From Thermoleophilia bacterium (GTDB lineage: Bacteria > Actinomycetota > Thermoleophilia > Miltoncostaeales > Miltoncostaeaceae): a stretch of 64,000 bases of DNA. Positions 1 through 7,649 of the stretch are shown here, in pieces. Numbering within the stretch: position 1 is the first letter of the stretch; every line of letters starts with the position of its first letter. The translations under genes were made by a program, and so were the position numbers. The stretch covers positions 17,300-81,299 of the forward strand of contig SHVE01000007.1 of NCBI GenBank assembly GCA_009694365.1, written 5' to 3'. Under the pieces are notes generated by a model, which saw only the letters and a list, made by a program, of their open reading frames with translations, did no database searches and was not told the DNA's origin.

Positions 1-237
1 GATCTCGCGGAGCGGGTCACCGAGCCGTTACGCGGTGAGGTTACCGTGGTCATCGCCGCACCAGCCGAGGCACCCGCCACCGACGAGGGCGCCCTCGTCG
101 CGGCCATCGTTCCCATGCTCGATGCCGGCATGAGCCCGGCCCGCGCGGCCGATGTGGTGGCCGCGCTCGGTGCGGCCCCGCGCAACGCGGCCTACCGCGC
201 GGCATTGGCCGCTGCGGCGACGCGGGACTCCGCGTAG
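1..237 (+). CDS. rsmI: RsmI, 16S rRNA 2'-O-ribose methyltransferase, C-terminal part (cut by window edge)
   Basis: Only the last 78 residues are present, open from base 1. RsmI 2'-O-methylates C1402 of 16S rRNA in the ribosomal decoding centre. The visible piece reads LAERVTEPLRGEVTVVIA and then a helical tail with a PARAADVVAA segment, which fits the region after the methylase domain, where a strand on 'rGEitlvi' precedes a small helical domain. Its place directly before metG-tatD-rsmA-ispE, a common actinobacterial order, supports the call. The catalytic domain is outside the window, so the assignment rests on the tail and the neighbours. Its last 46 bases overlap the 3' end of an opposite-strand gene. 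Confidence 0.6.
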   Translation, partial: DLAERVTEPLRGEVTVVIAAPAEAPATDEGALVAAIVPMLDAGMSPARAADVVAALGAAPRNAAYRAALAAAATRDSA

Positions 238-680
238 CGCAGCGCAGGCGCCGGATCGGCGGGCAGGGCGGCCCTCGCCGTGCGCTCCCGTGCGCCATCC
301 CCACCCACCACGGCGCGGGCCACGGATTCGCCTGGGGCCACCACGGCGACGGTGTGCCCCAGAATCCGGGTGCTGACCGTGGCGGCGTCGCCCGCACGCA
401 GTACGCCGCCGGGGCCCCGCACCTCGAGCCCACCCGACAGGTCGACATACACGCCCATCAGACGCCCTTCCGACCTGAGTGACGACCATCCGGAGTTGTG
501 CTGAGCCTTGGGGGCGGGGAGGCCCAGCGCCGCGGCGGCTCGTCCGGCATCGGCCCCGTCAACCTCCACGTCCACGTCGGCCGGTCGCGTGGACATGCCG
601 AGCAGCAGGCGACCGGCACTGCCCGAGAGGCGCCACGACACGCCGCCACGGTCGAGGCGTGCGGCCACCGCCCCGACCAC
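192..680 (-). CDS. Nucleotidyltransferase-fold protein, function unknown
   Basis: About 162 residues. Residues near 20-50 read LSGSAGRLLLGMSTRPADVDVEV, matching the nucleotidyltransferase fold signature: a GS turn, a helix, then two acidic residues in an alternating D-x-D strand. The rest has no domain I recognise. The open frame runs far upstream, but that part is antisense to metG and is not believed. The GTG at 680 is the nearest usual start before the conserved part. No ribosome binding site is visible and the true start could be slightly upstream, in the spacer shared with metG. Its 3' end overlaps rsmI tail to tail. It may be a stand-alone minimal nucleotidyltransferase or a kinase-like DUF. 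The fold is fairly clear; the role is unknown. Confidence 0.55.
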   Translation of the reverse strand: MVGAVAARLDRGGVSWRLSGSAGRLLLGMSTRPADVDVEVDGADAGRAAAALGLPAPKAQHNSGWSSLRSEGRLMGVYVDLSGGLEVRGPGGVLRAGDAATVSTRILGHTVAVVAPGESVARAVVGGDGARERTARAALPADPAPALRYAESRVAAAANAAR

Positions 681-716
681 GGCAAGGATGCGCGCGGGGG
701 ATGGGGACCCCGTCGC

Positions 717-722
717 TATGCT
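717..722 (+). promoter_or_regulatory. Candidate -10 box for metG operon
   Basis: TATGCT lies 9 bases before the metG GTG, with no purine-rich ribosome binding site between. This fits a leaderless or near-leaderless start. It is a sequence match only. Confidence 0.35.
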
Positions 723-731
723 GCTTCCCCC

Positions 732-2270
732 GTGCCTGGCCGCTTCTTCATCACGACGCCGATCTATTACGTGAATGCGGACCCCCATGTGGGGCACGCG
801 TACACCACGATCATGGCCGACGTGTTCGCGCGTCACCACCGCCAGCGCGGTGAGGACGTGTTTTTCCTCACCGGTACCGACGAGCACGGAGCGAAGATCG
901 CTCGATCCGCCGAGGACACGGGGCGCACCCCCCGTGAGCACGCGGACGAACTGTCGCGGCGTTTCCGCGAGATGGCCGGCGTGCTCGGCGCGAGCAACGA
1001 CTTCTTCATTCGCACTACGGACACCCCGCATATGAGCGTCGTGCAGCAGCTCATCCAGCGCATGCACGACACGGGGGACATCTACAAGGGCTCGTACGGA
1101 GGGTGGTACTGCACCTCGTGCGAGGCCTTCTACACCGAGGGTGATCTGGCCGAGGGCCAGACCTGCCCCGCCCACCAGCGGCCGGTGGAGTGGATCGAGG
1201 AGGACAACTGGTTCTTCCGCCTTTCCGCCTATCGCGACCGGCTCCTCGCGCACTACGACGCCACCCCCGATTTCGTGCGGCCTTCGTCGCGTATGAATGA
1301 GGCACGCCGGATGGTGGAGGACGGCCTCGACGACCTCTCGATTAGCCGCGCCCACGTGGAGTGGGGCGTCGCGGTCCCTTGGGACCCGTCGAACACCGTG
1401 TACGTGTGGGTGGACGCCCTCTTCAACTACTACACGGCCCTCACCTACGCGGGCGACGGGGGTGCCGACCTCGTCGAGCGGTTTTGGCCGCCCACCCTGC
1501 AGTTGATGGCCAAGGACATCCTCAGGTTCCACGCCGTTATCTGGCCCGCCCTGCTCATGAGCGCCGACCTCACGCTCCCCGAGCGCCTCGTCGTGCACGG
1601 GTACATCCTCAAGGGTGGTGAGCGCCTGTCCAAGACCACGGGCAACGTCGTGGACCCGTTTCCGTACATCGAGCGGTACGGCCTCGACGCGCTGCGGTAC
1701 TACCTGTGCCGCGAGATTCAGTTTGGCGAGGACGGAACCTTCACCGATGAGGGCTTCCACACCCGCTACACGAGCGAACTCGCCAACGACTTCGGCAACC
1801 TGCTCTCGCGCACGGCCACGATGATCGCGCGCTTCTCGGGCGGCGTCGTTCCTCTCAACCCTGGGGGCGACCTCGAACTCGCCGCCGAGTGCGATGTCGC
1901 ACGGACCGCCGTGGTGGACGCGTTCTCGCGCGAGGATGTGACCGGAGCTGTCGAGGCCGCGTGGACATGGGTGCGCCGTCTCAATCGCTTGGTCGAGGAG
2001 CGCGAACCGTGGGTGCTCGCGAAGGACCACGCTCGCGCACCCGAACTGGACCAAGCGCTCTTCAGCCTTGCCAGCGGCCTCCGTGTCGCCGCCATCCTGT
2101 TGTGGCCGGTACTGCCCACCTCATGCGAAACGGTGCTCGTGGCGCTCGGCGAGCCGACCGATCGTGTGGCACTCTTCGACGCGGCGTGGGGCGGCGGCGC
2201 ACCCGGCGCCCGTGTCGTCATCGGCCCCCCACTGTTCCCGCGCATCGAGGTCGTGGAGGTGGCGACGTAG
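732..2270 (+). CDS. metG: Methionyl-tRNA synthetase
   Basis: 512 residues, a normal length for the short bacterial class I enzyme. It charges methionine onto initiator and elongator tRNA-Met in the cytoplasm. The N-terminus reads FFITTPIYYVNADPHVGHAY, carrying the HIGH-type motif (HVGH). A CTSC...C..H cluster follows (zinc knuckle), and the KMSKS-type loop is ERLSKTTGN near residue 300. An anticodon-binding helical domain closes it. GTG 732 is chosen because the catalytic strand begins only a few residues later; the frame continues upstream but that part does not look like protein. No C-terminal tRNA-binding EMAP domain is present. It is the first gene of metG-tatD-rsmA-ispE. Confidence 0.95.
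   Translation: MPGRFFITTPIYYVNADPHVGHAYTTIMADVFARHHRQRGEDVFFLTGTDEHGAKIARSAEDTGRTPREHADELSRRFREMAGVLGASNDFFIRTTDTPHMSVVQQLIQRMHDTGDIYKGSYGGWYCTSCEAFYTEGDLAEGQTCPAHQRPVEWIEEDNWFFRLSAYRDRLLAHYDATPDFVRPSSRMNEARRMVEDGLDDLSISRAHVEWGVAVPWDPSNTVYVWVDALFNYYTALTYAGDGGADLVERFWPPTLQLMAKDILRFHAVIWPALLMSADLTLPERLVVHGYILKGGERLSKTTGNVVDPFPYIERYGLDALRYYLCREIQFGEDGTFTDEGFHTRYTSELANDFGNLLSRTATMIARFSGGVVPLNPGGDLELAAECDVARTAVVDAFSREDVTGAVEAAWTWVRRLNRLVEEREPWVLAKDHARAPELDQALFSLASGLRVAAILLWPVLPTSCETVLVALGEPTDRVALFDAAWGGGAPGARVVIGPPLFPRIEVVEVAT
2255..2260 (+). promoter_or_regulatory. Strong ribosome binding site of tatD inside metG
   Basis: GGAGGT within the last metG codons is followed after 6 bases by GTA (2267) and after 9 by GTC (2270). 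No ATG, GTG or TTG stands at the expected distance in the tatD frame. The site therefore argues for a non-standard tatD start. Confidence 0.5.
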
Positions 2271-3019
2271 TCGACTCCCACTGCCATCTTTCCTCGTGCG
2301 ACGGCCCGGTCGCCGATCTCATCGCCGCCGCACTGGATGCGGGAGTGGCGCGGATGGTCACGATCGGCTGCGGCCGTGAGTCGTCCGAGCAGGTGGTAGC
2401 GCTCGCCGAGCGGCACCCCGAGGTGTATGCGGCGGTGGGAGTACATCCGGTGGATGCCGGCCGGGGCAACTGGCGCGACAACGACGTCGACTGGATTCGG
2501 GACCTCGCGGCCCACGAGCGGGTGGTGGCGATCGGTGAGTGCGGTTTGGATCATTTTCATCCGCGTACCACGCCGGATGCACAGGAGCGTGCGTTCCGCA
2601 TGCAGGGCGACATCGCCGGCGATCTCGCCCTGCCGCTCATCATCCACACCCGTGATGCCGCCGACGACACCATGGCCGTCCTCCGCGACCTCGACCTTCC
2701 GCGCGTGGTGCTGCACTGCTTCTCGATCCCCCAGTATCTCGACGAGGCCGTCGGGCGGGGATGGGTGATCAGCCTCGCGGGACCGGTGACCTACCCAGCG
2801 AACGTCGAACTGCGGTCGGCCGTGGCCCGGATCCCGGAGGCCAACCTCATGGTCGAGACCGACGCGCCCTACCTTGCCCCCGTGCCGATGCGCGGCAAGC
2901 GCAATCAGCCGGCGTTCGTGGCCCACACGCTCGCGTGCGTGGCGGTGTTGCGCGGGGACGACCTCGCCCATCTCGATCGCGCCACTACGGCCACTGCCGC
3001 GCGCGTCTTCGGCTGGTGA
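2267..3019 (+). CDS. tatD: TatD-family metal-dependent deoxyribonuclease (non-canonical start)
   Basis: About 250 residues. TatD enzymes are TIM-barrel metal hydrolases with 3'-5' exonuclease activity used in DNA repair. The metal motif HxH is at the very start (DSHCHLS), followed by a GVHP strand, GECGLDHF (family GEIGLDY), LIIHTRDA, LHCFS and VETDAPYLAP near the C-terminus, so all landmarks are present. The start is odd. In frame there is no ATG, GTG or TTG between GTG 2186, which would add an arginine-rich tail inside metG, and the HxH motif. A strong GGAGGT points at GTA 2267, which is annotated here. It overlaps metG by 4 bases and rsmA by 4 bases. The family call is secure; the start codon is not. 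Confidence 0.88.
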   Translation, partial: VVDSHCHLSSCDGPVADLIAAALDAGVARMVTIGCGRESSEQVVALAERHPEVYAAVGVHPVDAGRGNWRDNDVDWIRDLAAHERVVAIGECGLDHFHPRTTPDAQERAFRMQGDIAGDLALPLIIHTRDAADDTMAVLRDLDLPRVVLHCFSIPQYLDEAVGRGWVISLAGPVTYPANVELRSAVARIPEANLMVETDAPYLAPVPMRGKRNQPAFVAHTLACVAVLRGDDLAHLDRATTATAARVFGW

Positions 3020-3843
3020 GCCCTCCCCCGGAGCGTGTGGGCACCCAGCGCCTCATGGAGCGCCACGGCATTCGGCCGGACACCGACCTGGGCCAGCACT
3101 TCCTGCTCGACGAGAACCTTGTGGACCTCGCCATTCGCATGGCCGAGGTGGGGCCCGACGACGTGGTGCTGGAGATCGGCGCCGGGCTCGGAACGCTCAC
3201 CGCCGCACTGGCGCGCGGGGCCCGGACGGTTCATGCGCTCGAGATGGACCGACGTCTGGAGGCCCCGCTCATGGAGAGCACGGCCGGCACGGGCGACGTC
3301 CGCATCGTCTGGGGCGATTGCATGAAGATGGACCTCGCGGCGCTCGATCCTGCCCCGACGTGCGTGGTGAGCAACCTGCCGTACCACGTGGCCACCCCCG
3401 TGCTCATCGAGACCATCGCGTGTCTCCCCCACGTGCAGAGATGGGCGCTCATGACCCAGCGGGAGGTCGCGGACCGGTGGCTGGCGGATCCGGGGTCACG
3501 CCTGTACGGCGGGCCGTCGGTCGTGATCCAACTCGCCGCCATGAGCACTGGACGCCGGTCGGTGTCGCGCACGGTCTTTACGCCTCGGCCTCGTGTCGAC
3601 TCGGCGCTCGTTTCGCTCCGGCGCACCGGTCCGGCGGCCTCGCGCAATGTACAGGCGCTCGTTCGCGCGGCGTTCGCGGTGCGCCGCAAAACTCTGGTCA
3701 ACGCCCTCGGGAACGCCGGTGCCGATCGCGATGCGGTGCGTGCGGCCATCGAGCAGTTCGGTCTCTCGCCGTCGGTACGCCCCGAGCAGATCGCGCCCCC
3801 CATATACCCGCGGCTCGCAGAGGTGCTCGCATGGACCGTGTGA
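3016..3843 (+). CDS. rsmA: 16S rRNA dimethyladenosine transferase RsmA (KsgA)
   Basis: 275 residues. It dimethylates A1518 and A1519 near the 3' end of 16S rRNA using SAM, a late step of small-subunit assembly. Visible motifs are LGQHFLLDENLVD (family-specific), LEIGAGLGTLT (SAM motif I), HALEMDRR (motif II), WGDCMKMD, and SNLPYHVATP (catalytic NLPY). FTPRPRVDSALV lies near residue 195, as expected. GTG 3016 overlaps the tatD stop (GTGA), which suggests translational coupling; GTG 3037 or ATG 3055 are alternatives. It is followed by ispE with a 13-base overlap. Confidence 0.95.
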   Translation: MSPPPERVGTQRLMERHGIRPDTDLGQHFLLDENLVDLAIRMAEVGPDDVVLEIGAGLGTLTAALARGARTVHALEMDRRLEAPLMESTAGTGDVRIVWGDCMKMDLAALDPAPTCVVSNLPYHVATPVLIETIACLPHVQRWALMTQREVADRWLADPGSRLYGGPSVVIQLAAMSTGRRSVSRTVFTPRPRVDSALVSLRRTGPAASRNVQALVRAAFAVRRKTLVNALGNAGADRDAVRAAIEQFGLSPSVRPEQIAPPIYPRLAEVLAWTV

Positions 3844-4676
3844 GCCTGCCCGCCCGCCCGAAGCTCAATCTGCGGCTGCTGGTGGGTCCGGTGTCCGCCG
3901 ACGGCTATCACCCGCTGCAGTCACTCATGGTGGCGCTCGACGGCCTCGCCGATCAGGTAACCGTGCAGCGCGCCGACGTCCGCGTTCTTGAGTGTCCCGG
4001 AGTGGAGGGACCCGACCACCGCAACCTCGCGTGGGCCGCGCTCGACGCTCTGGCGGACGAGGTGGGGGAGTCGCTCCCCGCGCTGGCGATCACCATCGAC
4101 AAGGTACTGCCAACCCAAGCGGGGATGGGCGGTGGGTCGAGCGACGCTGCGGCCACTCTGCTCGCTGCTGATCAGTTGCTGGGACTGGGCCTCGGCCACG
4201 ATCGTCTGGAACGCGCGGCCGCGGCCGTGGGTTCGGACGTGCCCTTCTTCATCCGCGGCGGTGCACAGTGGGCCACCGGTCGCGGAGAGGTGTTGGAGCC
4301 CGCGAGGTGCCCCGGGTTTGAGGCGGTCATCGTGGCCCCTGAGAGGGGCCTGTCCACTCGCACGGTCTACGCCGCGTTCGATGCGCTGCCCGCACCCCCG
4401 TCTGACAGTGGGGGTCCCCCGCCCGCCGACGCGGCGGGCCTTGCGGCTTGGTGCCGCAACGACCTCTGGCCCGCCGCGCGCAGGCTGGCGCCCGATCTTG
4501 CGGTGATCCACGACGCGTTGGTGAGCGCCGGAGCGGCTACGCCGCTCCTCTGTGGCAGCGGATCGGCCATGTGCGGTATCACCATCACGGCCGACGCGGC
4601 CGATGCGATGGCCGAGCGGCTGCGCCACGCAGTACCCGGTGCGCGGGTGATGCGTGTGAGGTTCCCCGGGGCCTAG
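3831..4676 (+). CDS. ispE: 4-diphosphocytidyl-2-C-methyl-D-erythritol kinase
   Basis: 281 residues, GHMP kinase superfamily. It phosphorylates CDP-methylerythritol in the MEP pathway to isopentenyl diphosphate, which feeds ispA and the hopanoid genes further along. The N-terminus has PKLNLRLLVG and DGYHPLQSLM. The ATP loop is PTQAGMGGGSSDAAA near residue 90, SDVPFF follows, and the C-terminal LLCGSGSAMCG glycine motif is intact. ATG 3831 lies inside the end of rsmA. The stop codon sits in the centre of a 16-base palindrome (4667-4682), the only terminator-like structure after the operon. Confidence 0.95.
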   Translation: MDRVSLPARPKLNLRLLVGPVSADGYHPLQSLMVALDGLADQVTVQRADVRVLECPGVEGPDHRNLAWAALDALADEVGESLPALAITIDKVLPTQAGMGGGSSDAAATLLAADQLLGLGLGHDRLERAAAAVGSDVPFFIRGGAQWATGRGEVLEPARCPGFEAVIVAPERGLSTRTVYAAFDALPAPPSDSGGPPPADAAGLAAWCRNDLWPAARRLAPDLAVIHDALVSAGAATPLLCGSGSAMCGITITADAADAMAERLRHAVPGARVMRVRFPGA

Positions 4677-4678
4677 GC

Positions 4679-4935
4679 CCCGATGGGCAGTGTCGCCGTG
4701 AGGGTGCTGACCGTGCCGTCCCCGTTGGCGCCCAGAGATCAGGCGCTCGGGGCGATTTCGGTGATGAACGCCGGTCCGAGGCCCGGTGCGCCGGCCGTGG
4801 GTCCCCCACCGTCATCGGTGATCATCACGCGTGCGGTACTTCGGCGCGCTCCGGGTGGGCAGCGGTTGTCCAGCCCCGGTAACGATCCGGCCGCGGAGTC
4901 AATCAATTCGCCCGCGGGACTTTGGCCACTCGTGT
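4679..4935 (-). pseudogene. Decayed HATPase_c (histidine-kinase/anti-sigma type) domain remnant
   Basis: On the minus strand the frame shows pieces in the order of a GHKL ATPase: SPAGELIDSAAGS (N-box-like), RVMITDDGGG (G1-box-like), then APGLGPAFITEIAPSA with an in-frame TGA. After that TGA comes SLGANGDGTVSTLTATLPIGA, which resembles the final strands of such domains. No upstream kinase part or start is present. I read it as the 3' end of a lost sensor or anti-sigma kinase gene. The match is by eye and short. The region otherwise holds no gene. Confidence 0.42.
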
Positions 4936-4992
4936 GCTGAGGTCCCCGGTCTCCCCGTCGGGCGGCCACGCACCGGCCGTCCGTGGTCATCC

Positions 4993-5772
4993 TCAGCGGA
5001 AGCCGATGCCCGAACCGGCCCTCGCTCGCACGGCGGCGAGGTCGGGCGGGTTGAGCGCAAGGAGTTCCGGAACCGTTACGGCGATGAATCCCTGAGAGCG
5101 GATGTACGGCAACAGGCGGTTGACAGCCCAGTAGGTCTGCCCCCGGTTCTCGTGGAGCAGGATGATGCCGCCCGGCACCACACCGGCCTTCGACGTGGCG
5201 AGGATTGCCTCCTTGGGGGCGCCGAGGGAGTCGGCTGAGTCTGCCGACCAGAGCACGGGGAGCACTCCGCGGTTCCGGAGCCAGACGTTCAACTCCGTCG
5301 TGGCGGATCCGTACGGTGGTCGGAAGAGGGTGACGGGCTTCCCGGTGAGACGGCGGACCCCGGCGATGCTGCGTGCCACCTCGGATCGTTGCCTCGCTAC
5401 CGACATGCGGGGCAGGTAGCCATGGGACCACGTGTGGTCGCCCACGGCACCCTCGCGCGCCTGACGTGAGAGCGTGCCGCCCCACTGGCTCAGGTTCTTC
5501 CCGTTGACGAACCACGTGGCACGGAACCCGTACCGGGCAAGTTCATCGAGCACCTTGGTCGTGTAGGGCCCCGGTCCGTCGTCGAAGGTTAACGCGACGT
5601 ACTTGCCCTGGTCGCCCGCGCGGTAGATCGGCAGGCCGAGTGCGGCCACACGGGCGACCGCCGCCTGCTGGGCGGCCGCCGTGGGCATTGCGATTTTCGC
5701 CACGGCGGGCACTACCACCGGGGACCCGGCGACGGCGACGGCAACGAGCATGACGGAGATGCGTCTGCGCAT
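4993..5772 (-). CDS. Secreted polysaccharide deacetylase (NodB domain)
   Basis: 259 residues. MRRRISVMLVAVAVAGSPVVV is a signal peptide or signal anchor, so the enzyme acts outside the membrane on peptidoglycan or another N-acetylated glycan. The NodB domain covers about residues 60-240: TFDDGPGPYT (catalytic base Asp and metal Asp), DHTWSHGY (metal His pair HxxxH), RPPYGS and a late LLHE motif. ATG 5772 is chosen for the positively charged start of the signal peptide; an in-frame ATG at 5823 would put residues in front of it. Divergent from the next gene. The substrate cannot be told from sequence. Confidence 0.85.
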   Translation of the reverse strand: MRRRISVMLVAVAVAGSPVVVPAVAKIAMPTAAAQQAAVARVAALGLPIYRAGDQGKYVALTFDDGPGPYTTKVLDELARYGFRATWFVNGKNLSQWGGTLSRQAREGAVGDHTWSHGYLPRMSVARQRSEVARSIAGVRRLTGKPVTLFRPPYGSATTELNVWLRNRGVLPVLWSADSADSLGAPKEAILATSKAGVVPGGIILLHENRGQTYWAVNRLLPYIRSQGFIAVTVPELLALNPPDLAAVRARAGSGIGFR

Positions 5773-5852
5773 GCGGGTAATGATGCCACCGGTCGCCACT
5801 GTCAGAGCGTTGCGGTGTGCCACACATGGCCAGAACCGGTCACGACCGCTGT

Positions 5853-5858
5853 TACTGT
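5853..5858 (+). promoter_or_regulatory. Candidate -10 box, leaderless start
   Basis: TACTGT sits 6 bases before GTG 5865 of the membrane protein and protease pair, leaving no room for a ribosome binding site. Confidence 0.35.
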
Positions 5859-5864
5859 CGCCGC

Positions 5865-6236
5865 GTGCGGGGACTCGAGCCGATCATCGATGAGGAGCCC
5901 CCGGGCCCCGGAGCACGGTGGCACCAGATCATGCACGGACGCCGCCTCCTTCTGGCCGTCAGTCTCGCGGCCACCGAGGCCGTTCTCATGCTCGCGTGGC
6001 GCCCGGGATTCCTCTGGGTCGTACTCGGAGCGGCGGGGGTTCTCGCCCTGGCCATCGGTCTGGTGGGTCGTACTCCGGCGGGCACCCGTCGTGACGCACT
6101 CATCGTCGTGGGCGGCGCCCAGGCGATCCTCATCCTTCTGCCACTCGTTATCGGCTTCGGCGTCGTCGTCGCGGTGGTCGTGGGTGTTCTGCTCGTGGTC
6201 GGGGTGGTATCCGTCGTGGTCGCGAAACGTCGGTGA
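5865..6236 (+). CDS. Small membrane protein preceding a protease
   Basis: 123 residues, unrecognised family. The first 30 residues are polar (LEPIIDEEPPGPGARW). Three or four hydrophobic segments follow (LLLAVSLAATEAVLML, FLWVVLGAAGVLALAIGLV, and a long run ending VVSVVVAKRR). GTG 5865 follows a TACTGT box by 6 bases. Its stop overlaps the protease start by 4 bases (GTGA), so the two are probably translated together. It may anchor or regulate the protease, which has no signal sequence of its own. Confidence 0.6.
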   Translation: MRGLEPIIDEEPPGPGARWHQIMHGRRLLLAVSLAATEAVLMLAWRPGFLWVVLGAAGVLALAIGLVGRTPAGTRRDALIVVGGAQAILILLPLVIGFGVVVAVVVGVLLVVGVVSVVVAKRR

Positions 6237-7573
6237 TCGCTGTGCCCGCCACTCCGCCGCCGGCGATTGTGGCCCCCATGCGCACATCCGCAACTCCGCA
6301 TCAAGCCGACCCCGATCAGGTCACGCTCACGAGTCAGGCCTACCTCCGGCGGATCGGGTGGAAGGCCGTCGCACGGCCGCTCAATCGGCCGCTGGTGGCG
6401 GTGCTCGACACGGGTGTCGCTCCTAGCGCCGCCGGCCTCACCAACCGCATCGACACCCAATCCGCTAAGTCGTTCGTGATGGGCGGCGATCCACTCACCG
6501 ACCCCGAGGGTCATGGCACCGTGGTGAGCGGGATCATCGTTACGGTTGCATCGGGAACGTCCACGGTCCCGGGCGTGCGCATTCTCCCGGTGCAGATCGT
6601 CAGCCCGACGGGGGAGACTTCGCCACGGGCGGTGGCCGCCGGAATCCACTACGCGGTGTCGCGGGGCGCACGGATCATCAATCTCAGCCTTGGGGGTACG
6701 GGGTTCTCCACGATTGAGCAGGACGCCATCAACGATGCCGTTCGGGCGGGGGTGCTGGTGGTGGCGGCATCGGGAAACGCCGGTACCGATCGGCGGGAGT
6801 ACCCCGGTGCCTATCGCCACGTCCTCGCCGTGGGTGCGACCGACGACGATGGCGTGTCTCTTGTGACCTCGACCCGTGGTATGCAGGTGGCCGTGGCGGC
6901 CCCTGGTCGGGATATCTCGGCCGGTAGTGCTCGTGGACCCGAGGGCGGCCCGCGATTCGAGGTGCGTACGGGCACCTCGATGGCTGCCGCCGTGGTCACC
7001 GGCGCCGCCGCCCGGATCCTTCAGACGCGACCCACACTGACCGCCACGCAGGTGACCGAGCTACTCATGGCCACGGCGCGCGGAACGGGCGATGGTTTGG
7101 ATCGCGCGCGCGGCACGGGAGTGATCGACCTCACGCGGGCGCTTAAGGTCACGCCCCCACCGGTTGATCTGCCCGAGCCGGACGATGACCCACCGAACGC
7201 ACGCCGGCTCCCCCCGCTCGTGCCCAAGGGGTTCTCGTACGGGCAGCGCACGGGTCTGCTCCGCACATGGGCTGACCTGCGCGACGGGTCGGTGGTGCAT
7301 CTGGAGACGGGGCAGAGGCTCACCGCCGAGGCCACTGTGGGCCGGAAGGCCGACGTCGACCTGTACCTATGGAAGCCGGATGCCCCGGTGTATCGACAGG
7401 GTGCGGCGTTCGCGCGTCGGTGGCTGGCGGTCGGGGCGGTAACCAAGGGGTCCGTCGAGATGCTCACCTACCGCGCATCCATCGCCGGCGACTACGTGCT
7501 GGAGGTGCGGCTCGCCGGTGCCGTGCGCCTCGTCCGGCCCCGGTACACGGTGACCGGGACCGTCACCCGCTGA
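6233..7573 (+). CDS. Subtilisin-like serine protease (S8) without visible signal peptide
   Basis: 446 residues. The catalytic triad is complete: Asp in VAVLDTGV (about residue 58), His in EGHGTVVSG (about 90) and Ser in GTSMAAAVV (about 245). NLSLGG and AASGNAG substrate-binding and oxyanion strands lie between. A C-terminal domain of about 110 residues (ETGQRLTAEATVG...DYVLEV) resembles a pre-peptidase or beta-sandwich domain. Subtilases are normally exported, but this N-terminus (VIAVPATPPPAIVAP) lacks a hydrophobic core and there is no C-terminal anchor. The GTG start overlaps the membrane gene upstream. It may act with that protein, be cytoplasmic, or have a start I have misplaced. Confidence 0.85.
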   Translation: MIAVPATPPPAIVAPMRTSATPHQADPDQVTLTSQAYLRRIGWKAVARPLNRPLVAVLDTGVAPSAAGLTNRIDTQSAKSFVMGGDPLTDPEGHGTVVSGIIVTVASGTSTVPGVRILPVQIVSPTGETSPRAVAAGIHYAVSRGARIINLSLGGTGFSTIEQDAINDAVRAGVLVVAASGNAGTDRREYPGAYRHVLAVGATDDDGVSLVTSTRGMQVAVAAPGRDISAGSARGPEGGPRFEVRTGTSMAAAVVTGAAARILQTRPTLTATQVTELLMATARGTGDGLDRARGTGVIDLTRALKVTPPPVDLPEPDDDPPNARRLPPLVPKGFSYGQRTGLLRTWADLRDGSVVHLETGQRLTAEATVGRKADVDLYLWKPDAPVYRQGAAFARRWLAVGAVTKGSVEMLTYRASIAGDYVLEVRLAGAVRLVRPRYTVTGTVTR

Positions 7574-7649
7574 CCGCCGCGGTCCCGCTCGTGTTGCGGG
7601 ATCGCCCGATCGGCTGGTATGGGTGCCCGAAAACGGCTTTCATAGCCCG

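Noticed and set aside
498..731. Extension of metG upstream to an in-frame ATG
   Set aside because: The added residues are Arg/Gly-rich and overlap the opposite-strand gene; the conserved enzyme starts at GTG 732.
681..2054. Long minus-strand open frame continuous with the nucleotidyltransferase gene
   Set aside because: It is antisense to metG, rich in His/Val/Gly without domain features; only the part below 680 is protein-like.
2874..3830. Extension of ispE upstream through rsmA
   Set aside because: Out-of-frame reading of rsmA; ATG 3831 starts the conserved kinase.
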